NCBI RefSeq assembly: GCF_042237075.1
Contig: NZ_JBCGDC010000029.1
Coordinates: 1 to 64,000 of the forward strand
Direction of reading: 5' to 3'
Length of the DNA: 64,000 nucleotides
DNA from: Polymorphospora lycopeni
Lineage (GTDB): Bacteria; Actinomycetota; Actinomycetes; Mycobacteriales; Micromonosporaceae
The position numbers and the translations under genes are program-made. Under the pieces are notes generated by a model. The model ran no database searches, was not told where the DNA came from, and worked only from the letters and a program-made list of their open reading frames with translations. The stretch's first letter is position 1, and each line of letters opens with the position of its first letter. Shown here piece by piece: positions 7,167 through 15,357 of the stretch.

Positions 7167-9251
7167 ATGTCGGCTGCGTGGTCACCCGTTCTCGTGGCTC
7201 CGCTCGTGGCGTTCGGCGTACTCGTCCATGCCACCCGGCCGCCGGCCGGCAGCACCGCGCCGCTGCGGCTGGCGGTGGTGCGCGCCGCGCTCGCCGTCGG
7301 GGCGTACGCCGTACTGGTGGTCGAAGGGCTCGGCGCGCTCGGGGCGTTGACCGCCCCGGCCGTGGCGCTGGCCTGGCTGCTGTTCCTGGCCGGTGCCGGC
7401 ACGCTGGCCGGGCTGCGCCGCCGCCGCGGCGCGGACCACCGCCCGTGGGCCTCCGCCGTCGGCCGGCTGCGCGAGTTCCGGCGTACGGCCAGCCGCGGCG
7501 AGCTGCTGCTGGCCGGCGGGATCGGGCTGCTGGTCGTCGCCGAGCTGGTCGTGGCGCTGCTGGCCGAGCCCAACAACTTCGACTCGCAGACCTACCACCT
7601 GCCGAAGATCGAGCGGTGGGTGGCGCAGGCCGACCTGACGCCCTGGCCGACCGCGATCCACCGGCAGGTCACGATTCCGCCGGGTGCCGAATACCTGTTG
7701 CTGCACCTGCGGCTGCTGACCGGCGGCGACGCGCTCTACAACCTGGTGCAGTGGGCCGCCGGGGTCGGCTGCCTGCTGCTGGTGGCCCGGATCGTCGCCC
7801 AGTTCGGCGGCGGCCGGCGGACGCAGCTTCTCGCCGCGTTCCTGGTCGGTACGACCCCGATGGTGACGCTCCAGGCCACCAGCACCCAGACCGACCTGGT
7901 CGTGGCGGCGTGGACGGTGTGCGTGGCCACGCTGGCGCTCGACGGGCTGCGCCGCCGGGCGACCGCGGGCGAGGTGCTGGCGCTCGGCGCGGCGACCGGG
8001 TTGATCGCGATCACCAAGACCAGCGGGCTGCTCGGTGCCGCACCGATGCTGGCGCTGTGGGGGGTCGCCCAGTTGCGGGTGACGGCGACCGGCTCGGCGG
8101 TCGCCGCCTGGCCGGCTGGCGGCGGGTGGCGGCGGGGCACCCTGCGTACGGCCGGCGCGTCGGTCGCCATCCTGATGGTGGCCGCCACGCTGGCCGGGCC
8201 GTTCCTGATCCGGATGACCGCCGACTTCGACCACCCGCTCGGGCCGCCCCGGCTGCGCGAGTCGATCCCGATGCAACGCCACGACCCGCAGTCCATCCTG
8301 GTCAACGGCCTGCGGATCGCCCACACCGCGCTGGACACCCCGATCGCGCCGCTGCGCGACGTGTCGGCGGCCGCGATCGAGGGGGTGGCCCGGCTGGTCG
8401 GCGTCGACCCGCAGGACCGCGCGATCACCTTCGGTACGACGACGTTCCCGGTCCCGTCCTGGTATCCCGACGAGGACCGGGTCGCGTTCCCGCTGGCCGG
8501 AACGCTCTGCCTGATCGGCGGCACGCTGGCGCTGCTGCGCCCCGGGCGGATCGCCCCGGCGCGCGCCGGGGCGGTGCGGGCGTACGCCGCCGCGGTGGGG
8601 GTGGCGGTGCTGCTGCACGTCTCCACCATCAAGTGGCAGCCGTGGGGCAACCGGCTGATCCTGTTCGCGCTGATCCTGGCCGCCCCGCTGGCGGCGCTGT
8701 GGCTCGACGCGCTCTTCCGCCGCCGGGCCACGATCGGGGACGGGGCCGCCGACGCGGACCGGCCCCGCGCGGCAGCCGGGCGGCGGTCCGTGGCGGCCGG
8801 GCTGGCCGTCGTCGTGCTCGCCGGATCGGCGCTGGCCGGGGTGCTCGCGATCTCGTACGGCTTCCCGCGCCGGCTGGTCGGCGCCGGCTCGCTGCTGACC
8901 ACCAGTGACTGGGACACCCGGTTCATCCGCCGGCCGCAGTGGGCCGAGGAGTTCCGGTGGGCGGCCCGGCAGGTCGACGAGGCGGGTGCCCGCCGGGTCG
9001 GGCTGGTGCAGCAGAACGACAACTGGGAGTACCCCTGGTGGCTGCTGCTGCGTGACGGTGCGCCGTACGGCCGGCCGGACCGCGAGATCGTCGCGCTCCA
9101 GTCGGTGCTGCCGCGGCGTCCGGCGGCCGACCCGGCGGGTGTCGACGCGATCGTCTGCACCGGCGACCGGAAGGTGTGCACCGACCTGGTCCCGGACGGC
9201 TGGCGGGTGGAGTTCCGCGGCTACGTCGGCTACGCCGTCCCGCCGACGTGA
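7167..9251 (+). CDS. Multi-pass GT-C type glycosyltransferase
   Basis: A membrane protein of about 694 residues with around ten or more hydrophobic segments and a hydrophilic C-terminal domain. The motif FDSQTYHLPKIERW, just after the second block of membrane segments, resembles the acidic first-loop motif of ArnT/PMT-like GT-C enzymes, which take sugars from polyprenyl phosphates. The start is uncertain: ATG at 7167 gives a compact N-terminus, while an in-frame ATG at 7104 would add 21 residues. It is divergent from the polyprenyl-phosphate sugar synthase-like gene, suggesting donor maker and donor user. The acceptor is unknown. Confidence 0.7.
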   Translation: MSAAWSPVLVAPLVAFGVLVHATRPPAGSTAPLRLAVVRAALAVGAYAVLVVEGLGALGALTAPAVALAWLLFLAGAGTLAGLRRRRGADHRPWASAVGRLREFRRTASRGELLLAGGIGLLVVAELVVALLAEPNNFDSQTYHLPKIERWVAQADLTPWPTAIHRQVTIPPGAEYLLLHLRLLTGGDALYNLVQWAAGVGCLLLVARIVAQFGGGRRTQLLAAFLVGTTPMVTLQATSTQTDLVVAAWTVCVATLALDGLRRRATAGEVLALGAATGLIAITKTSGLLGAAPMLALWGVAQLRVTATGSAVAAWPAGGGWRRGTLRTAGASVAILMVAATLAGPFLIRMTADFDHPLGPPRLRESIPMQRHDPQSILVNGLRIAHTALDTPIAPLRDVSAAAIEGVARLVGVDPQDRAITFGTTTFPVPSWYPDEDRVAFPLAGTLCLIGGTLALLRPGRIAPARAGAVRAYAAAVGVAVLLHVSTIKWQPWGNRLILFALILAAPLAALWLDALFRRRATIGDGAADADRPRAAAGRRSVAAGLAVVVLAGSALAGVLAISYGFPRRLVGAGSLLTTSDWDTRFIRRPQWAEEFRWAARQVDEAGARRVGLVQQNDNWEYPWWLLLRDGAPYGRPDREIVALQSVLPRRPAADPAGVDAIVCTGDRKVCTDLVPDGWRVEFRGYVGYAVPPT

Positions 9252-9272
9252 GCACCCGCCGGGTCGGGACGG

Positions 9273-9629
9273 TCAGCCGGTCACCGGCTCGGCATGTTTG
9301 CCGAGCGCCGAGCGCAGATGGGCCTTCGGCCGGGATCCGACGACCGATCCGACGACGTCGCCGTCGCGGAACACCAGCAGCGTCGGCAGCGACATGACGC
9401 CGTAGGCCCGTGCGGTGGCCGGGTTCTCGTCGATGTCGAGCGTGGCCACGGTCATCCGGTCGCCGAATTCGGCGGCCAGCTCGACCAGGCTCTGCGAGAT
9501 CGCCTTGCAGGGCGGGCACCACCGCGCCCAGAAGTCGACCACCACCGGCCGGTCGCTGGCCAGCACGGTGCTTGCGAAGGTGTCGTCGGTGATGACGGTC
9601 AGCGCACGGGCTTCGGTGTCGTGCAGCAT
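9273..9629 (-). CDS. Thioredoxin
   Basis: A 118-residue single-domain thioredoxin with VVVDFWARWCPPCK (Cys38 and Cys41). The active site is CPPC rather than the usual CGPC, a change expected to shift redox potential. The cis-proline loop is MSLPT. It overlaps the 3' end of the upstream MerR regulator gene by 31 bp, so the two are translated from one message. Cytosolic disulfide reduction is the expected role, with the regulator probably sensing thiol or oxidant stress. Confidence 0.9.
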   Translation of the reverse strand: MLHDTEARALTVITDDTFASTVLASDRPVVVDFWARWCPPCKAISQSLVELAAEFGDRMTVATLDIDENPATARAYGVMSLPTLLVFRDGDVVGSVVGSRPKAHLRSALGKHAEPVTG

Positions 9630-9991
9630 GTTTCCTCCCGGTTGGCGATGGCGAGGGTGAGTTGCGTGTGCAGCTGCCGGCGTACCGCGCTCAGCCGGTC
9701 GACGTACACATCGACCTCGGCGATCTTGCGCCGGAGCACGGCCACCGAGTCCGGGCAGACGTCACCGGAGCTGTTCCCGGCACGCAGGCAGGCGACGAAG
9801 GGGCGGATGTCGTCGAGGTCGAAGCCCACGGCGAGCAGGGCCCGGATCTCGTGTACGACCCGTAGCTCCGACTGGTCGTAGTCCCGGTAGCCGTTGGCGG
9901 AGCGTCGGGCCCGCAGCAGCCCGTGCTCCTCGTAGTACCGCAGGGTGCGGGTGCTCGTGCCGGCGCGTCCCGCCAGTTCGCCGATCCGCAT
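9599..9991 (-). CDS. MerR-family regulator coupled to thioredoxin
   Basis: A 130-residue MerR protein: winged helix MRIGELAGRAGTSTRTLRYYE, then a coiled-coil dimer helix around 70-115. Cysteines lie in CLRAG...DVCPD and in the last residues (ETCCTTPKPVR). These do not match the SoxR cluster motif. I chose the ATG at 9991 because GAGGAGG lies just upstream; an upstream in-frame start at 10048 has no such site. The C-terminal Cys-Cys could be the sensor, which is inference. The gene overlaps the thioredoxin gene and probably controls its own promoter. Confidence 0.85.
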   Translation of the reverse strand: MRIGELAGRAGTSTRTLRYYEEHGLLRARRSANGYRDYDQSELRVVHEIRALLAVGFDLDDIRPFVACLRAGNSSGDVCPDSVAVLRRKIAEVDVYVDRLSAVRRQLHTQLTLAIANREETCCTTPKPVR

Positions 9992-10022
9992 CTTCGACCT
10001 CCTCGCCCGGCCCGTCATCGCC

Positions 10023-10053
10023 ACGCTAAACGTTCTCGCCGGTGTCAAGGCAA
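10023..10053 (-). promoter_or_regulatory. MerR-type promoter for regulator/thioredoxin operon
   Basis: Reading the minus strand, TTGCCT (10053-10048) and TAGCGT (10028-10023) are separated by 19 bp. This is the stretched spacing typical of promoters that MerR proteins untwist, and it lies about 30 bp upstream of the regulator's ATG. It supports autoregulation of the regulator/thioredoxin operon. Confidence 0.6.
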
Positions 10054-10197
10054 GGTGCGCATGGCAGGGGCCGGGGCGGCGACCTGGAAATCAACCAGAA
10101 ACATATTTAGCGAGATCTATTCACATCTGCCCGCCAACCACGCTACGTTCTGAAGACTCGATCGATCCCTGACGATCAGAGTGAAAGGAGTGCGTCG

Positions 10198-11808
10198 ATG
10201 CCCGGCATCCGTACGCCGGGAGGACGCACCGCGCGAACGTCCCGGCGGCGCAGCCTCACCGCCGCGACCCTCGTCGCGGGACTCGTCCTTCCCCTGCTCG
10301 CCGGCGTGGCCGCTCCGGCCGGCGCCGCCGACCGTCCCGTCGTCCAGCCGCTGCCCGCCAACCTGGAAGCGATCCGCGCCGCCGAGGCGACCGAACTCTA
10401 CGGCAGCCCGGCCATCCGCCCGTTCGAGCAGCGCAAGACCGCCCTCATCACGATGGGCGACAGCGAGATCTCCGGTGAGGGCGTCGGCAACTACGTCCCC
10501 GGCACCCATCAGGCCGGCAACTGGTGCGACCGCAGCTTCGACCAGGCCGTGTTCCGGACCGGCATCGCCTCCGACGTGCAGTTCAACGTCGCCTGCTCCG
10601 GCGCCACGCCGTGGAACCTGATCGCCGGCGGTCCGACCCAGTGGAACGAACTCAACCAGGGCGACAATCTCGCGATCAAGGCCCGGAACACCCGGATCAA
10701 GCTGATCTGGGTCGTCGCCGGCGCCAACGGCGAGGGCACCATCCAGTTCGGACCGGTCGCCACCGACTGCGCGATCAGCCGGGTCTTCTTCCTCGGCAAC
10801 TGCTTCCCCGACTACACCGACCAGTGGACCATCCGCACCGACGGCAGCCGCGCGGCCGTCGAGGAGGCGCTGAACAGCATCCGCGACACCATGACGAAGG
10901 CCGGCTACCTGCGCACCGACTACGAGCTGGTGCTGCAGTCGTACCCGGGTCCGGTCAGCCCGGACGTCGAGGACAATCCGAACTTCCCCGGCTGGTACTC
11001 GGGCGGCTGCCTGTTCTACCTGTCCGACACCGCGTTCGCCCGCAACAAGGCCGTACCGCTGTTCGAGGCGGCGCTGCGCCGGGCGGCGACCAACACCGGC
11101 ACCCGCTACCTCGACGCCAGCCGGCTCTTCCACGGCCACGAGGTGTGCACCGACAACACGTCGGTGCGCGGGCTCTTCATCGAGGTCGGGATCTGGGACG
11201 AGAACGCCGCCCGGCAGTCGTTCCATCCCAACTACCGCGGCCACGGCATGTTCGCCGAATGCATGACGGCGTTCTACGACTCCGGACAGGAGCGGGCGAC
11301 CTGCGTCGACCCGGCCAGCACCGGGAGCGGCGTCCTCTACCCGGGCCTGTTCGAGTTCAAGCAACTCCGCAACGCCGGCACCGGCAACTGCCTCGACGGC
11401 AAGGGGTACGACTCACGCAACGGCACCCCGCAGCAGCCGTACACCTGCCACGGTGGCCGGAACCAGGGCTTCTGGTACGACCCGACCAACCGTTCACTGC
11501 ACTCGGAGCTGTCGCACGACCGGTGCCTCGACGTCTCCGGCGGCACGCTGGCGGCCGGCCAGGCGGTCAACATCCACGACTGCCACGGCGGCGCCAACCA
11601 GAAGTTCGTCTTCGCCGGCAACCAGATCAAGCCGGCCGGCGCCGGCAACCTGTGCCTCGCCTTCGACAACCCGATCATCGGTTCGCCCCGGCTGCGGCTG
11701 GCCAACTGCGGCGGCAACGCCCGGCAGCAGTGGTCGTTCGAGTCGCGCTCGTTCGCCAACCCGGTGGGCTACGGCCACGACGACTTCATCGGGTCGCGGG
11801 TCTACTGA
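10198..11808 (+). CDS. Secreted SGNH-type hydrolase with C-terminal ricin B-type lectin domain
   Basis: A 536-residue exported protein. The signal peptide (SRRRSLTAATLVAGLVLPLL, probable cleavage after AGA near 43) has an arginine cluster that could be a Tat signal. The catalytic region begins TALITMGDSEISGEG, with the SGNH serine at Ser89; a conserved-looking SFHPNYRGHG places the likely catalytic histidine at 343. Residues about 385-515 form a ricin B-type trefoil with repeated NQGFW, NQKFV and RQQWS motifs and cysteine pairs. It probably deacylates or de-esterifies a polysaccharide while the lectin domain holds the substrate. AAAGGAG lies before the ATG, and the upstream region is unusually AT-rich. 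Confidence 0.85.
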   Translation: MPGIRTPGGRTARTSRRRSLTAATLVAGLVLPLLAGVAAPAGAADRPVVQPLPANLEAIRAAEATELYGSPAIRPFEQRKTALITMGDSEISGEGVGNYVPGTHQAGNWCDRSFDQAVFRTGIASDVQFNVACSGATPWNLIAGGPTQWNELNQGDNLAIKARNTRIKLIWVVAGANGEGTIQFGPVATDCAISRVFFLGNCFPDYTDQWTIRTDGSRAAVEEALNSIRDTMTKAGYLRTDYELVLQSYPGPVSPDVEDNPNFPGWYSGGCLFYLSDTAFARNKAVPLFEAALRRAATNTGTRYLDASRLFHGHEVCTDNTSVRGLFIEVGIWDENAARQSFHPNYRGHGMFAECMTAFYDSGQERATCVDPASTGSGVLYPGLFEFKQLRNAGTGNCLDGKGYDSRNGTPQQPYTCHGGRNQGFWYDPTNRSLHSELSHDRCLDVSGGTLAAGQAVNIHDCHGGANQKFVFAGNQIKPAGAGNLCLAFDNPIIGSPRLRLANCGGNARQQWSFESRSFANPVGYGHDDFIGSRVY

Positions 11809-11871
11809 CGCCCGCGGGCGAAGGTGCCCGCCGGGCCGATCGGGCGGCTCGGCGGGCCCCTCCGTCACGTC

Positions 11872-11903
11872 GAACCCGGGGCACCCGACGGTGCCCCGGG
11901 TTC
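11872..11903. terminator. Bidirectional terminator hairpin
   Basis: A perfect 14-bp inverted repeat with arms 11872-11885 and 11890-11903 around the tetraloop CGAC. It sits between the convergent SGNH hydrolase gene and the gene at 11902-12432. No T-tract follows, which is usual for actinomycete hairpin terminators. The right arm reaches the stop codon of the minus-strand gene. Confidence 0.75.
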
Positions 11904-12432
11904 AGAACGCGACGGCGGGGCTGAGCTTCGGCGCACGGGGAGCGCCGGCCAGCCCCTTTCGGGTCTCGGTGCGGTCCACGGTGATCCGCGGCCGGAAAAG
12001 GTGGGTCAGCAACGCGTCGACGTGCCAGACCTGCTTCGGCTGGCTGACCGGGATGGCGAACCGCTCCCGTACGCCGTCGACGGCGGTGGCGGCCACCTCG
12101 ATCGCGGACGTACGCGGGTCCGGGTTCCAGGTCACGTTGCTCAGGTGCCGCAGTTCGGTGTTGAGGTGCAGGCGCAGCCGGTGCAGCAGCCGGGTCTCCT
12201 GGGTGACGACGAGGCGCCGGTAGGTCAGCAGCATCAGGAACTCTCCCCGCAGCGGGCGGTCGACCCGGATGCAGCGACTGACCAGCACGGTCGCGTCGTC
12301 GGCCTCGACACACCGGCGGAAGACCGGCATGTGCCGGCTCACCGTCGGGATGGCCACCCCGGCCTCGGCCGCGGCGGGAAGGAACGTACGTGAGAACACG
12401 TCCATGACCTGGTTAACGACGCGTTGACACAT
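11902..12432 (-). CDS. Conserved hypothetical protein
   Basis: About 176 residues, not recognised. The core (LMLLTYRRLVVTQETRLL, then LRHLSNVTWNP) looks like a small beta-rich domain, faintly reminiscent of bacterial PH or GRAM-type domains. No signal peptide or membrane segment is visible. The start is ATG at 12432 or, giving 167 residues, ATG at 12405; a CATAAT element overlaps the first ATG, so the shorter form is possible. It follows the thiolase gene on the same strand at 31-58 bp and could be read from the same message, although no functional link is evident. Confidence 0.6.
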   Translation of the reverse strand: MCQRVVNQVMDVFSRTFLPAAAEAGVAIPTVSRHMPVFRRCVEADDATVLVSRCIRVDRPLRGEFLMLLTYRRLVVTQETRLLHRLRLHLNTELRHLSNVTWNPDPRTSAIEVAATAVDGVRERFAIPVSQPKQVWHVDALLTHLFRPRITVDRTETRKGLAGAPRAPKLSPAVAF

Positions 12433-12463
12433 TATGACGCGGCGTCGGTCGTGAAAAGTGCGG

Positions 12464-13636
12464 CTAAAGAAGTTCCACGATGGTCGCGTTCGCCATCCCG
12501 CCACCCTCGCACATGGTCTGCAGGCCGTAGCGGATGCCGTTGTCCCGCATGTGGTGCAGCATCGTCGTCATGATCCGGGCGCCGGAGCCGCCGAGCGGGT
12601 GACCGAGGGCGATCGCCCCGCCGAGCGGGTTGAGCCGGGCCGGGTCGGCCCCGGTCTCGGCCAGCCAGGCCAGCGGCACCGGGGCGAACGCCTCGTTGAC
12701 CTCGTAGACGCCGATGTCGGTGATGTCGAGACCGGCCCGGCGCAGCGCCTTCGCGGTGGCCGGGATCGGCGCGGTCAGCATGATCACCGGGTCGTCGGCG
12801 GCGACGACGGCGGTGTGCACGCGGGCCAGCGGGTGCAGGCCGTGGGCGCGGGCCCACTCCGAGGTGGTGACGGCCAGGGCGGCGGCTCCGTCGGAGATCT
12901 GCGAGGCGGAGCCGGCGGTGACCACGCCGTCGGCCCGGAACGGGGTTTTCAACTCGGCGAGCCTGGCGACCGAGGTGTCCCGGCGTACCCCCTCGTCGGT
13001 GGTCACCTTGCCGCCGTCGGGCGTGCCGACCGGCGCGATCTCGGCGTCGAAGGCACCGGCGTCCTGGGCCGCCGCCGCCCGCTCGTGGCTCGCCAGCGCG
13101 AACTCGTCGAGCCGGGTGCGGGACAGGCTCCACCGCCGGGCGATCAACTCGGCGCCGACGCCCTGGTTGAACGGGACCGGCTCGTCGACCGCGAACCCCT
13201 CGACGCCCCGGTAGCGGTCCCGCACCTGGTTGCCGTACGGCAGCCCGCCGGCCGCGCTGGCACCCATCTGCACCCGGCTCATCGACTCGACGCCGCCGGC
13301 GACGACGAGGTCGGCCTGGCCGGAGACGACGGTGGCGGCGGCGAAGTGCAGTGCCTGCTGGCTCGACCCGCACTGCCGGTCGAGGGTGGTGCCGGGGACC
13401 GACTCCGGCCAGCCGGCGGCGAGTGCGGCGTTGCGGCCGACGTTCCACGACTGGTCGCCGACCTGTGACACGCAGCCCCAGACCACGTCTTCGACGTCGG
13501 CGGGGTCGAGGCCGGTGCGCTCGGCGAGGGCGCGCAGGACGTGGGCGGAGAGGTCGACCGGGTGGACGCCGGACAGCCCGCCCTTGCGCCGCCCGACCGG
13601 GGTCCGTACCGCGCCGACGATGACCGCATCCCGCAT
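12464..13636 (-). CDS. Acetyl-CoA acetyltransferase (thiolase)
   Basis: A 390-residue thiolase, the usual length for the family. The nucleophile is Cys89 in DRQCGSSQQA. The C-terminal half supplies NEAFAPVP, His346 in GHPLGGSG and the acid/base Cys376 in MCEGGGMANA. It condenses or cleaves acyl-CoA thioesters in the cytosol. No beta-oxidation partners are adjacent, so whether it is biosynthetic or degradative cannot be decided. The start at 13636 gives the standard MRDAVIVGAVRTPVG beginning. Confidence 0.93.
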   Translation of the reverse strand: MRDAVIVGAVRTPVGRRKGGLSGVHPVDLSAHVLRALAERTGLDPADVEDVVWGCVSQVGDQSWNVGRNAALAAGWPESVPGTTLDRQCGSSQQALHFAAATVVSGQADLVVAGGVESMSRVQMGASAAGGLPYGNQVRDRYRGVEGFAVDEPVPFNQGVGAELIARRWSLSRTRLDEFALASHERAAAAQDAGAFDAEIAPVGTPDGGKVTTDEGVRRDTSVARLAELKTPFRADGVVTAGSASQISDGAAALAVTTSEWARAHGLHPLARVHTAVVAADDPVIMLTAPIPATAKALRRAGLDITDIGVYEVNEAFAPVPLAWLAETGADPARLNPLGGAIALGHPLGGSGARIMTTMLHHMRDNGIRYGLQTMCEGGGMANATIVELL

Positions 13637-13692
13637 ATCTACTCCCCGGTAACTTGAGTCGGATCGATACTACCGCCCGCCACGCGGACCCG

Positions 13693-13773
13693 CCCCTCAA
13701 GATCGCGTCGATCAAGGGGATTTCCCCGACAAATCAGGGCGCGAATCCCGCAACTACTCCTTGATCAGCGACA
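13693..13773. repeat. Intergenic palindromic element A (divergent copy)
   Basis: Imperfect dyad with left arm around 13693-13719 (CAAGATCGCG, GTCGATCAAGG) and right arm around 13759-13773 (CCTTGATCAGCGAC). Its ends resemble those of the stronger elements at 20768, 23464 and 59212, but the middle differs. Relationship to that family is tentative. The next 65 bp, up to the PH-domain gene, hold two copies of GCGACAAGAGGCGGC. Confidence 0.45.
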
Positions 13774-13843
13774 AGAGGCGGCAGAGGGCGACAAGAGGCG
13801 GCGGGGGCGGGTGGCGGGGAGGCGGGGGTGGCATGCTCGCGGG

Positions 13844-14290
13844 ATGGGTGACGTGGGTGCGGTGACGAGTTGGCGGGTCGCCCGGTCGATGCCGCTACTC
13901 AAGATCGTCAGTGCCGCGGCGCTGCTGCTCATCGGGTACGGCCTCGCCGGCGGTGACCCGGTCACCCTGGGCCTGGCGGTGCTGGTCGCGGTGGTCCTGC
14001 TGGGCTGGGCGGTACGCGACATCGTCGTACCGGTCCGGCTGGCCGTCGACGAGGACGGCGTCACCGTCGTCACCGGCTATGCCCGCCGACGACACCTGCC
14101 CTGGGACCGCATCGAGCGGATCACCGTCGACACCCGGCCCCGCCTCGGGCTGCGTACCGAGACCCTGGAGATCGACGCCGGGGATTCGCTGCACCTGCTC
14201 GGGGCGTACGACCTCGGCGCCGCCCCGGCCGACGTGGCCGCCACCCTCCAGGCGGCCCGGCGGGTGGCCGCCGGCGACCCGCCCGGCTGA
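13844..14290 (+). CDS. PH domain-containing membrane protein
   Basis: A 148-residue protein with two hydrophobic segments (about 17-35 and 40-55), then a small beta domain LAVDEDGVTVVTGYARRRHLPWDRIERI, which is the pattern of bacterial PH-domain proteins of the Rv0010c type. The cytosolic domain probably binds a membrane-associated partner. It is convergent with the rhomboid gene. In Mycobacterium tuberculosis a similar protein gene (Rv0010c) sits next to ppiA (Rv0009) close to the origin, and ppiA is only 1.1 kb away here. The start is ATG 13844. Confidence 0.75.
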   Translation: MGDVGAVTSWRVARSMPLLKIVSAAALLLIGYGLAGGDPVTLGLAVLVAVVLLGWAVRDIVVPVRLAVDEDGVTVVTGYARRRHLPWDRIERITVDTRPRLGLRTETLEIDAGDSLHLLGAYDLGAAPADVAATLQAARRVAAGDPPG

Positions 14291-14330
14291 CCATCCGGCC
14301 GGGCCCGCCCGGGTAGGCGGCCACCGGCCG

Positions 14331-15251
14331 TCAGATGCTCAGCATCGCCGTTCGCATGATCGTCAAGGCGATCAGCAGCAGGAAGATCGCCCCCATGCCG
14401 ACGCCCTGGACCAGGTTGCGGTGCTCGCGGGGGGCGTACGCCAGGATCGTGCCGACCAGCGCACCGACCACCATGCCGCCGAGGTGCCCGGCGATCGAGA
14501 TCCCCGGTACGGCGAACGTGAACACGATGTTGATGATGATCACGGGAAGCACGGCCGAGGTGTCCCGACCCATCCGGCGCAGCAGGAGGAACAGCGCGGC
14601 GAAGAGTCCGAAGATCGCGCCGGAGGCGCCGGCGGTCAGCGCGTTGGGGGCGAAGTAGTAGACCGCGACGCTGCCGCCGAGCCCGGACAGCAGATAGAGC
14701 CCGAGGAAGCGCAGCGGTCCGAGGGCGGCCTCCAGGTTCCGGCCGAGGACCCACAGCGCCCACATGTTCATCAGCAGGTGCAGCACGCCGTAGTGCAGGA
14801 ACAGCGCGGTGACCATGCGGTAGTACTCGCCCTGCACGATGCCGCCGACGATCGTCCCGTCGGACAGCCTGGTCGCCAGCTCCGGGTCGCCGCCGTAGTT
14901 GGCGCCCCAGCCGATCAGCGGCGTGTAGCCGCCGAGCAGGCCGCCCCAGCCGCCGCCGGCGAGGCCCTCGCCACCGCCGGAGATGACCGAGAGGATCATC
15001 ACCAGGACGTTGAGCCCGAGAAGGGTCTTGGTGACCAGGCCCCGCTGGCCGGCGGCACCGCCACCGAAGGCGGTGCGCACCGGCCGCTGGGTCCGCCGGC
15101 CCTCGGCGACACACTCGGGACACTGGTGACCGACCGACGCGTCACGCATGCACTCGGGGCAGATCGGCCGGTCGCAGCGGGTGCACCGGATGTAGGTCTC
15201 GCGGCCCGGGTGGCGGTAGCAGACCGGGACGGTCGGCGGGGACTGGCTCAC
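14331..15251 (-). CDS. Rhomboid family intramembrane serine protease with N-terminal zinc finger
   Basis: A 306-residue protein. The N-terminal 50 residues hold eight Cys/His ligands (CYRHPGRETYIRC, CDRPICPEC, HQCPEC), a B-box-like zinc finger. Six hydrophobic segments follow. The HLLMNMWAL motif supplies the oxyanion asparagine (Asn162), Ser210 in GASGAIFG is the nucleophile, and His256 in GHLGG completes the dyad. It should cleave membrane proteins within the bilayer; substrates are unknown. It lies 106 bp downstream of the cyclophilin gene on the same strand, a conserved actinobacterial order. Confidence 0.92.
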   Translation of the reverse strand: MSQSPPTVPVCYRHPGRETYIRCTRCDRPICPECMRDASVGHQCPECVAEGRRTQRPVRTAFGGGAAGQRGLVTKTLLGLNVLVMILSVISGGGEGLAGGGWGGLLGGYTPLIGWGANYGGDPELATRLSDGTIVGGIVQGEYYRMVTALFLHYGVLHLLMNMWALWVLGRNLEAALGPLRFLGLYLLSGLGGSVAVYYFAPNALTAGASGAIFGLFAALFLLLRRMGRDTSAVLPVIIINIVFTFAVPGISIAGHLGGMVVGALVGTILAYAPREHRNLVQGVGMGAIFLLLIALTIMRTAMLSI

Positions 15252-15357
15252 CGGGTCGCCCCGCGCCGGGGCGACCGGCGGTGATCATCGACGGCATGGG
15301 GCGGGACGGCCCGCGAGCAGCGCTCGGTCATGCCGGCAAAGATACCCGCAGGACGTA

